Of a stretch of DNA of 64,000 nucleotides, positions 45,024-50,936 are shown piece after piece; within the stretch, counting starts at the first letter, position 1, and each line of letters begins with the position of its first letter. Origin of the DNA: CAXBMB01 sp052078155 (GTDB taxonomy: Bacteria; Pseudomonadota; Alphaproteobacteria; Kiloniellales; DSM-21159); NCBI GenBank assembly GCA_052078155.1, contig JBQJBP010000001.1, forward strand, positions 682,001 through 746,000. The letters run 5' to 3'. A program made the translations under genes and the position numbers. The notes beneath the pieces were generated by a model, which saw nothing but the letters and a program-made list of their open reading frames with translations, was not told the origin of the DNA and ran no database searches.

Positions 45024-46184
45024 TTAACCGCCGTGGGGGCGCAGCATGGCGCGGGAAATGATGTGACGCTGAATTTCACTGGTGCCTTCCCAGATCCGTT
45101 CCACGCGGGCGTCCCGCCAGATCCGCTCCAGCGGCAGTTCATCCATCAAGCCCATGCCGCCATAGATCTGAATGGCTTCATCGGCAGCTTTACCCAGGGC
45201 CTCCGTTGCAAAGAGTTTGGCCATGGCCGCGTCGGTGTCAGTCATGATGCCCTGGTCATAGCGGGAAGCTGCGTTCAGGGTCAGCAGCTCAGCTGCTTTG
45301 ATTTCAGTGGCCATGTCAGCCAGCTTGAAAGAAATGCCCTGAAACTTGCCGATCTGCTGACCAAACTGTTTGCGTTGTGCCGCCCATTCTGTGGCCAGTT
45401 CCATGGCACGACGCGCCCGGCCCAGTGCCATGGCCGCCACCTGCACCCGTGTGGCCCCCAGCCATTCATTGGCCACATCGAACCCACGATCTGCAGTTCC
45501 CAGCACTTTTGATTCATGAACCCGGCAGTTGTCGAAGTTCAGAACCGAGTTGTGGTAACCGCGGTGAGAGACGGAATTGTAGCCTTTGGCGACTTCGTAT
45601 CCGGGGGTGCCTTTGTCAATCAGGAAGGACGTGATTTTCTGCCGCTTGCCGCGCGGGCCTTCTTCTTCACCCGTGGCTGCAAAAAGGATCACGTAATCGG
45701 CAATATCAGCGTGGCTGATGAAGTGCTTGGTGCCGTTGATCACATAGTATTCGCCGTCTTTAACGGCTTTGGCTTTCATGGACCGCAGATCAGAACCGGC
45801 ATTGGGCTCGGTCATGGCCAGACATTCGGTCAGTTCACCCCGAATGGTCGGCATCAGATACTCTTCGATCTGATCTCCGGCGCAGGCCTGCAGGATGTTG
45901 GACGGACGGGCCACCAGATACTGCAAGGCAAAATTGGCCCGGCCCAGTTCCATTTCCATCAGGGACACGGTGACCGTATCCAGTCCGCCGCCGCCCAGTT
46001 CCTCCGGCATGTTGGCGGCATACAGACCATTGTCGATGGCCTTCTTCTTGATTTCCGCGGCCAGTTCGGGACGCACTTCATCTGTGCGCTCGACCTCGGC
46101 CTCATGGGGATAGAGTTCCTGCTCCACAAATGAGCGTACCGTATCCACCACCATTTGCTGTTCGCTGGAGAGGGAGAAGTCCAT
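45024..46184 (-). CDS. Acyl-CoA dehydrogenase (candidate gamma-butyrobetainyl-CoA dehydrogenase)
   Basis: 386 residues, FAD-dependent acyl-CoA dehydrogenase fold of normal length. FAD/substrate motifs are 'CLAMTEPNAGSDL' and 'WAAQRKQFGQQIGKFQGI'. The C-terminal 'RIWEGTSEIQRHIISRAM' contains the conserved glutamate E366. It would introduce the 2,3 double bond of gamma-butyrobetainyl-CoA to give crotonobetainyl-CoA. Electrons would pass to ETF, not encoded here. Placement next to caiD and the synthetase supports this; sequence alone supports only a short-chain type acyl-CoA dehydrogenase. Confidence 0.85.
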   Translation of the reverse strand: MDFSLSSEQQMVVDTVRSFVEQELYPHEAEVERTDEVRPELAAEIKKKAIDNGLYAANMPEELGGGGLDTVTVSLMEMELGRANFALQYLVARPSNILQACAGDQIEEYLMPTIRGELTECLAMTEPNAGSDLRSMKAKAVKDGEYYVINGTKHFISHADIADYVILFAATGEEEGPRGKRQKITSFLIDKGTPGYEVAKGYNSVSHRGYHNSVLNFDNCRVHESKVLGTADRGFDVANEWLGATRVQVAAMALGRARRAMELATEWAAQRKQFGQQIGKFQGISFKLADMATEIKAAELLTLNAASRYDQGIMTDTDAAMAKLFATEALGKAADEAIQIYGGMGLMDELPLERIWRDARVERIWEGTSEIQRHIISRAMLRPHGG

Positions 46185-46278
46185 TTCACTGCCTTACTTT
46201 GACTGAAACTTAAGTAGTTGAAGTGCCCGGGGTTGCTGCCTGTCGAGTAGACCGGCAGTCAGGGCACCAGTTTTGCGA

Positions 46279-47052
46279 TCAGGGCACCAATTTTTCTGTG
46301 TGACCATCGACCGGCAACGCCTGGCCGGAGATGGCGGACCCCGCCGGTGAACAAAGGAACAAAGCCGCCTGAGCCACTTCCTCGGGCGTCACAAAGCGCC
46401 GCAGGGATACCTGAGAGGCATAGAGCGCAGCCATCTCTGTTTCCGGAATGCCACGCACTGCAGATTCCGCAGCAATCACCCGCTCCATACGCTCACCACT
46501 GACCGGACCGGGGCACAGGGCATTCACCCGGATACCCAGCTCGCCCAGTTCCATGGCCAGGGTCTTGGTGAGGCCGACAATGGCCCATTTCGCGGCCGCA
46601 TAGGGGCTGCGATAGGGATATCCCATGATGCCGGCTGTGGAGGACATGTTGATGATGGCCCCGCCATCGGCGGCCTCCAACAGGGGCACGGCCTTTTTGG
46701 CACAAAGAAACGCGCCGTCCAGATTGACGGCAAAGCAGGCCCGCCATCCCTCGAAATCAAGGCTGTCCACCCGACCGGAAGGCCCGGCAATCCCGGCGTT
46801 GTTCAGCAGAAAATCAAGGCCACCCAGTCGCGCTTCAACAAAGCCGAACAACTGATCGACCTCTTTTTCTGAAGACACATCAGCCCGGCAGGTCAGAAGG
46901 TCAGGCTCTTCCTGCTGGAAAGCGGACAACGCCGCCTCATCCACATCGCACACCGCAACTTTAGCCCCGGCGGCCAGAAAGGTCTTAGCAAAGACCTTCC
47001 CAATTCCGGCGGCACCGGCTGTTACCAGAACCCGTTTGCCCGTCAACGGCAT
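46279..47052 (-). CDS. SDR family oxidoreductase in the carnitine operon
   Basis: 257 residues with cofactor motif TAGAAGIG (11-18, starting TA rather than TG), NNAG (84-87), and catalytic S138, Y151 and K155 (YAAAK). The C-terminus is standard ('SGQALPVDGHTEKLVP'). It lies between lcdH (58 bases) and the acyl-CoA dehydrogenase gene (94 bases), on the same strand. An SDR in this position could act on a 3-hydroxy or 3-keto trimethylammonium compound, for example as a D-carnitine dehydrogenase. That role is a proposal, not a reading of the sequence. Confidence 0.85.
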   Translation of the reverse strand: MPLTGKRVLVTAGAAGIGKVFAKTFLAAGAKVAVCDVDEAALSAFQQEEPDLLTCRADVSSEKEVDQLFGFVEARLGGLDFLLNNAGIAGPSGRVDSLDFEGWRACFAVNLDGAFLCAKKAVPLLEAADGGAIINMSSTAGIMGYPYRSPYAAAKWAIVGLTKTLAMELGELGIRVNALCPGPVSGERMERVIAAESAVRGIPETEMAALYASQVSLRRFVTPEEVAQAALFLCSPAGSAISGQALPVDGHTEKLVP

Positions 47053-47110
47053 TGCCCATCACTCCCTTAGCAGACCGGCCTGCAGCCGGCTTTGCACCAA
47101 CTGGCTCGGC

Positions 47111-48604
47111 TCAGGCCCCTTTGACGGCCATGGTCCGTCCAACGCCATCAGGCCGCGGCAGATCCTTGTGAACCTGCCAGATGGCGTCGAGCGCCTCTTT
47201 CACCTGAGGCTGGATTGGACAGGCCTTGGAGGCGTTCATGTCCACATGCAGCAGCAACTGCTCGGTGGAGGCCAGGCGGGTGCCGTCACGGCCATGGAAC
47301 ATTTCGTGATAGAAGTGCATCCGCTTGTCATCCACCCCCAGCAACTGGGTGGTGAAGACCAGGGGTTCACCGCCGCCCACTTCACGGTAGTTATTGATGT
47401 GGGTTTCAACGGTGTAGAAGGAGTAGCCGGCAGCCCGGTAGTCTTCATCATCGCCGATGAAGCGGAACAGGGCGTCCGTTGCATCCCCGAAGGCGGTCAG
47501 ATAACTGGCTTCGGTCATGTGACCGTTGTAATCGATCCAGGCCATCTGCACGTCGCAGTTATAAAGTTTCAGCGGCGCACCGATCTCTGTGCCTGGTGTC
47601 CAGAGTTCCTGTTTGTGTGACTGGTAACGCCCGGCCTCATCATCGGCCAGAACCTGCCCTGCCCCATGCTGGAACTGCCGCAGGGCCTGCATGATGGAAA
47701 TCAGGCAGTTGTCCCGCAACTGCTCCAGTTCCTTGACGCTGCGTCCGGCGGCCTGCTTTTGCGTGCCTTCCACCATCTTGTCGATCAGGCTGTCCGTCAG
47801 CTCCGGCGCTTCCAGTTTGGTCCAGGGCAGCTTCAAAGCCGGGCCGAACTGCTCCAGCATATGGCGCATGCCGGAATCGCCTCCGGCGAGATGGAAGGTC
47901 AGGTTGGTCCCCATCAGGGCCCACCGCAATCCGGGGCCATAGATGATGGCATCATCCAGTTCGCCCGTATCAGCGATGTCATCATTGACCAGATGCAGAA
48001 CTTCCCGCCAAAGGGCTTCCTGCAGGCGGTCAGAGAGATATCCTTCAATCTCTTTGCGCACCTTAAGGGGCTTCATCCCGATGGAGGCATAGAAGGCACT
48101 GGCAACGTCGATCGCAGCCGCATCGCTTTTCTCACCGGCAACCAGTTCGACCAGAGGCAACAGGTAGACCGGGTTAAAGGGGTGACCAATGATCACCCGT
48201 TCCGGATGGGCGCAATCCCGCTGAATGTCTGTCGGCAACAAACCGGACGAAGAAGACGCCACGATGACATCAGACCGGACAGCCTGGTCAATCTCAGCAT
48301 GCAGTTTCTGCTTCAGTTCCTCGCGTTCAGGGGCGCTTTCCTGAACAAAGTCCGCGCCTTTGACCGCATCAGCCAGTTCACTCACAAAGCTCAGGCGATC
48401 CTGTGACGCCCCGGGCCAGAGGCCGACACGTTCAAGCGCGGGCCAGGCATTGGCAACAGCCGCGCGCAACCGCTCTTCCGCCCCGGGGGCCGGATCCCAT
48501 GCAACCACATCCAGGCCATGGGCCAGGCACCGGGCGGCCCAGCCCGCACCAATCACCCCGGTGCCGACAATGGCAACGGTTTTAATCTCACTGATGAAAG
48601 ACAT
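47111..48604 (-). CDS. lcdH: L-carnitine dehydrogenase / betainyl-CoA thioesterase fusion
   Basis: 497 residues. The N-terminal part (about 5-320) is a 3-hydroxyacyl-CoA-dehydrogenase-like domain with the NAD loop VGTGVIGAGWAARCLAHG and 'GHPFNPVYLLPLVELVAGEKS'. The C-terminal part (about 345-480) is a hotdog thioesterase with the D-x-NGHM motif in 'WIDYNGHMTEASYL'. This fused arrangement is known for rhizobial and other L-carnitine dehydrogenases. It converts L-carnitine to 3-dehydrocarnitine with NAD+ and hydrolyses betainyl-CoA to glycine betaine. It lies 10 bases after the BKACE gene that makes betainyl-CoA, which supports the call. Confidence 0.92.
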   Translation of the reverse strand: MSFISEIKTVAIVGTGVIGAGWAARCLAHGLDVVAWDPAPGAEERLRAAVANAWPALERVGLWPGASQDRLSFVSELADAVKGADFVQESAPEREELKQKLHAEIDQAVRSDVIVASSSSGLLPTDIQRDCAHPERVIIGHPFNPVYLLPLVELVAGEKSDAAAIDVASAFYASIGMKPLKVRKEIEGYLSDRLQEALWREVLHLVNDDIADTGELDDAIIYGPGLRWALMGTNLTFHLAGGDSGMRHMLEQFGPALKLPWTKLEAPELTDSLIDKMVEGTQKQAAGRSVKELEQLRDNCLISIMQALRQFQHGAGQVLADDEAGRYQSHKQELWTPGTEIGAPLKLYNCDVQMAWIDYNGHMTEASYLTAFGDATDALFRFIGDDEDYRAAGYSFYTVETHINNYREVGGGEPLVFTTQLLGVDDKRMHFYHEMFHGRDGTRLASTEQLLLHVDMNASKACPIQPQVKEALDAIWQVHKDLPRPDGVGRTMAVKGA

Positions 48605-48614
48605 GGCGCTGGCC

Positions 48615-49496
48615 TTACTTCTTCAAACCGAGTTTCACGCGGGCTTCATCCGGGCTCAGGTGGCGTCCACCCAACTCCCCGATGATGCGGGTTGCCTTTT
48701 CAACCAGGGTGCCGTTGGAAGCATAGACACCCTTTTCCAGATAAAGATTGTCTTCCAGGCCCACACGCACATGACCGCCCAGCAACATGGCCTGAGCCAC
48801 CATTGGCATCTGCATGGCACCGATGCCAAAGCCGGCCCACATGGCGCCTTCCGGCAGCTGAGACATCATCAACGCCATTGTCTGAGGTGTGGCCTGCGCC
48901 CCCCAGGGGATGCCCAGGCAGAGCTGGTAGAGAGGTTGAGGATCGATCAGCCCTTCTTTGACCATCTGATTTGCAAACCAGAGATTGCCGGTATCGAAGA
49001 TTTCCATCTCCGGCTTCACCCCGAGCTCCTGGATGCGCTTGGCCATGGCCCGCAGCATGTTGGGGGTCTGAATGACAACAGAGTTGCCGTCGCCAAAGTT
49101 CAGAGAGCCACAGTCCAGAGTACAGATCTCCGGTTTCAGCGCTTCCACATGGGCCAGACGTTCTGTGGCGTTTACCATGTCGCTGCCGGGGTCCATCTGG
49201 GTGGGATCGTCATCGTTCACATAGAGATCGCCGCCCATGCCCGCGGTCAGATTGATGATGGCTTTGCAGCCACCAGATTTCAGACGCTCCATCAGTTCAC
49301 CGTAGAGCGCGACGTCGCGGCTGCCCTGCCCCGTTTCCGGATCCCTTACGTGGCAGTGAACCACGGCGGCGCCGGCCGCTTCTGCTTCAAAACAGGACTC
49401 GGCAATCTGCTCAGGGGTCACAGGAATGGCGGGATGTTTGCCAACGGTGTCACCGGCACCGGTAATGGCACAGGTGATAATGACCTCACGGTTCAT
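48615..49496 (-). CDS. BKACE family 3-dehydrocarnitine cleavage enzyme (cdhB-like)
   Basis: 293 residues, a beta-keto acid cleavage enzyme (DUF849, TIM barrel). Zinc-binding H47-x-H49 is in VVHCHVRDPETG, and the acidic LEDNLYLEKG segment lies near the C-terminus. 'GGDLYVNDDDPTQ' and 'CGSLNFGDGNSVVIQTPNML' are typical of the carnitine-linked subgroup (inferred from memory of P. aeruginosa CdhB). The reaction is 3-dehydrocarnitine + acetyl-CoA to betainyl-CoA + acetoacetate. It is the first gene of the operon. BKACE substrate range is broad, but the linked lcdH makes dehydrocarnitine most likely. Confidence 0.88.
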   Translation of the reverse strand: MNREVIITCAITGAGDTVGKHPAIPVTPEQIAESCFEAEAAGAAVVHCHVRDPETGQGSRDVALYGELMERLKSGGCKAIINLTAGMGGDLYVNDDDPTQMDPGSDMVNATERLAHVEALKPEICTLDCGSLNFGDGNSVVIQTPNMLRAMAKRIQELGVKPEMEIFDTGNLWFANQMVKEGLIDPQPLYQLCLGIPWGAQATPQTMALMMSQLPEGAMWAGFGIGAMQMPMVAQAMLLGGHVRVGLEDNLYLEKGVYASNGTLVEKATRIIGELGGRHLSPDEARVKLGLKK

Positions 49497-49557
49497 GGGA
49501 TCGTCTCCAAAAGCTGCTTGATTTCTTGATTAAGTGCGTCGGAAAACCTCATTAAGC

Positions 49558-49574
49558 ATGACACAATACGTCAT
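49558..49574 (-). promoter_or_regulatory. Candidate operator ATGAC-N7-GTCAT before the carnitine operon
   Basis: A perfect inverted repeat ATGAC-N7-GTCAT about 60 bases upstream of the first operon gene. Two TTAAT-containing near repeats (GCTTAATGAG, ACTTAATCAAG) lie between it and the start. A likely place for the CdhR-like regulator, but there is no direct evidence. Confidence 0.4.
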
Positions 49575-49825
49575 TAAATTGAATATTTCAGCCAAGAGAT
49601 CCAAGTGATGTTCAGAAATTTCAAAATCTGCTTCTGAACGTCTTTTTCCTGTCGCAAACAGGCGAAAGCAGCTCTGGGCTAATCCTTTGACGCCTTGGAC
49701 GTTGAGGCCAGCTCTTATTTGGTTTTGCAGGAAACAGAGATACCTGAAGCATCCAGCTAACCGGACGCTCACCCACCAGCAGATTGGAAAGGCGCTTCCG
49801 CTTTGAGCGACGGCACAGGGCCGGT

Positions 49826-49942
49826 TTTTTTCAAAGTGCTTTGCGTTTGTACCTAAAACCTTGAACCAGCCCCTTTCCTGATGAAATGAGCTTCACGCAA
49901 TAAGCGTTATCATGAAGTGAGACCACTTAAACTGCTTTGACG
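49826..49942 (-). repeat. Dispersed repeat, divergent copy D
   Basis: The reverse strand reads GTCAAAGCAGTTTAAGTG, CTCACTTCATGATAACGCTT and then GGTTTTAGGTACAAACGCAAAGCACTT, in the same order as copy C (GTCAAATCGCAATAAGTG, ATCACTTCGTGATAACGCTT, GGTTTAGGCACAAGCGCAGAGCGCTT). The core hairpin is degraded. Confidence 0.5.
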
Positions 49943-50044
49943 CCAGACCGGGGCGACTCTGGCGGAGTTCTCACCTGCAAGAGGATCATTTCAACTGCCA
50001 GACAGGTGGCACTACCTGCCCACAATCAGAGCGATCTCCAGACA

Positions 50045-50078
50045 CAAAAAAAGCCCCGCAGGAAATCCTGAACGGAGC
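50045..50078 (-). terminator. Rho-independent terminator of tRNA-Val
   Basis: Minus strand GCTCCG (50078-50073) pairs with CGGGGC (50058-50053) with one wobble. An inner CAGGA-TT-TCCTG stem extends it and it runs into a TTTTTTTT run (50052-50045). Confidence 0.85.
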
Positions 50079-50122
50079 CGTGTCTCGTTTCTCAACGGGA
50101 CCTGTGATTTGTTGATGGAGGA

Positions 50123-50198
50123 TGGTGGGCGGTGACGGGATCGAACCGCCGACCCTCTCGGTGTAAACGAGATGCTCTCCCAGCTGAGCTAACCGCCC
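50123..50198 (-). tRNA. tRNA-Val (anticodon TAC)
   Basis: 76 bases including CCA. Minus strand begins GGGCGGTTAGCTCAGCTGGG, anticodon loop GTTTACACC reads TAC, T-arm GGCGGTTCGATCCCGTC, ends ACCGCCCACCA with a fully paired acceptor. It sits in the alphaproteobacterial hup-tRNA-Val neighbourhood, downstream of a structured leader. Confidence 0.97.
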
Positions 50199-50211
50199 TT
50201 TTCCATCGGAC

Positions 50212-50299
50212 CTGTTACTGACAAGCCTGTCTGTAACAGTTTGTGCTAATCAGAGGTTTTGCTGGAAACAGTGAGACACTGCCTTGGATAACCTCTGAT
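50212..50299 (-). ncRNA. Candidate structured RNA leader before tRNA-Val
   Basis: Between the promoter at 50345-50375 and the tRNA the minus strand folds into two strong hairpins. The upstream one has a perfect 10-bp stem ATCAGAGGTT/AACCTCTGAT (50299-50290 with 50258-50249), with an inner CAGTG-TCT-CACTG. The tRNA-proximal one is CTGTTAC-A-GACA/TGTC-A-GTAACAG (50239-50212). Neither is followed by a T-run, so they are not simple terminators. It could be a processed 5' leader or a small RNA. I know no named family that matches. Confidence 0.45.
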
Positions 50300-50344
50300 C
50301 TTTGTGTCTGCCAGCAAGGCCAGCCCCGCTGCGCAACCACGGCG

Positions 50345-50375
50345 CCTATAGACCTTTTTCCCACTGCTTTGTCAA
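50345..50375 (-). promoter_or_regulatory. Promoter upstream of the tRNA-Val leader
   Basis: Minus strand TTGACA (50375-50370), 19-base spacer, TATAGG (50350-50345); a one-base shift gives an 18-base spacer to CTATAG. The predicted start near 50338 leaves about 140 bases of leader before the tRNA, which is unusually long. Confidence 0.65.
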
Positions 50376-50398
50376 ACGCCTTTTGATTGCCAATGGGC

Positions 50399-50443
50399 AA
50401 AAAAATTGGCCGGTTCCACAAGGCAGTGGGAACCGGCCAATTT
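50399..50443 (-). terminator. Rho-independent terminator of hup
   Basis: A 15-bp perfect stem AAATTGGCCGGTTCC/GGAACCGGCCAATTT with an 11-base loop, followed on the minus strand by a T-run (50405-50399), lies directly after the hup stop codon. Confidence 0.95.
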
Positions 50444-50469
50444 AACAAAGTCAGGAAGCTGACTGTGGC

Positions 50470-50745
50470 TTAAGAGTTCACGGAATCCTTAAGGCCTTTA
50501 CCAGCTTTGAATTTGGGCTGCTTGGAGGCAGGAATCTGGATCTTTTCGCCGGTGCGAGGATTGCGGCCTTCAGATGCAGCGCGCTGAGCTACAGAGAAGG
50601 TGCCGAAACCAACGAGGCGGACTTCGTCGCCACCTTTAAGAGCGCCGGTGATGGCATCAAAAACGGCATCGACAGCTTTGGTGCTGTCTGCTTTAGACAA
50701 ATCGGAACTTTCGGCCACTGCGGCCACGAGATCATTCTTGTTCAC
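50470..50745 (-). CDS. hupB: HU family DNA-binding protein
   Basis: 91 residues, a single canonical HU domain. It has the dimer core 'MNKNDLVAAVAESSDLSKADSTKAVDAVF' in pieces, the beta-arm 'GFGTFSVAQRAASEGRNPRTGEKIQIPASKQPKF' and no tail. It is a nucleoid-associated protein that bends DNA. Translation starts at GTG (50745) with AAGGGGGG 8 bases upstream. It has its own promoter and terminator and follows lon, as in other alphaproteobacteria. Confidence 0.96.
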   Translation of the reverse strand: MNKNDLVAAVAESSDLSKADSTKAVDAVFDAITGALKGGDEVRLVGFGTFSVAQRAASEGRNPRTGEKIQIPASKQPKFKAGKGLKDSVNS

Positions 50746-50809
50746 GCTGTAAACCCCCCTTCGGTCGTCGGGATGAAATTGCGGAATAACCGCTGTGAAG
50801 TGTCGGCGA

Positions 50810-50838
50810 GTCTAACCGTGCTTTATCAAAGCCGTCAA
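50810..50838 (-). promoter_or_regulatory. Promoter of hup
   Basis: Minus strand TTGACG (50838-50833), 17-base spacer, TTAGAC (50815-50810). The spacer contains the small inverted repeat GCTTT-GAT-AAAGC. A good match to the alphaproteobacterial housekeeping promoter. Confidence 0.7.
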
Positions 50839-50883
50839 CGTGGAAAGCCGTGGAAAAGCGCAGAAAAGTGCGGTTTTTACGCG

Positions 50884-50911
50884 AAAGAGGGACCCGAAGG
50901 TCCCTCTTTTT
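50884..50911 (-). terminator. Terminator of lon with UUCG tetraloop
   Basis: Minus strand AAAGAGGGACC-TTCG-GGTCCCTCTTT: an 11-bp stem closed by a C(UUCG)G tetraloop, an extra-stable loop in RNA. T-run is only three bases on the minus strand, longer on the plus strand. It lies 25 bases after the lon stop. Confidence 0.75.
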
Positions 50912-50936
50912 ACTAGGCGAATCGAAAAGTGTGTCC

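Larger units (their letters stand above)
49497..50122. other. Intergenic region, carnitine operon upstream side
   Basis: 626 bases between the BKACE gene and tRNA-Val. An 80-codon minus frame (49530-49772) has no family match or ribosome-binding site and is not called. The region holds a candidate operator at 49558, a GTTCAGAA/TTCTGAAC hairpin at 49610-49639, repeat copy D and the tRNA-Val terminator. Confidence 0.5.

Noticed and set aside
49530..49772. An 80-codon minus frame upstream of the carnitine operon
   Set aside because: No family match or ribosome-binding site, and it covers the likely promoter and operator region.
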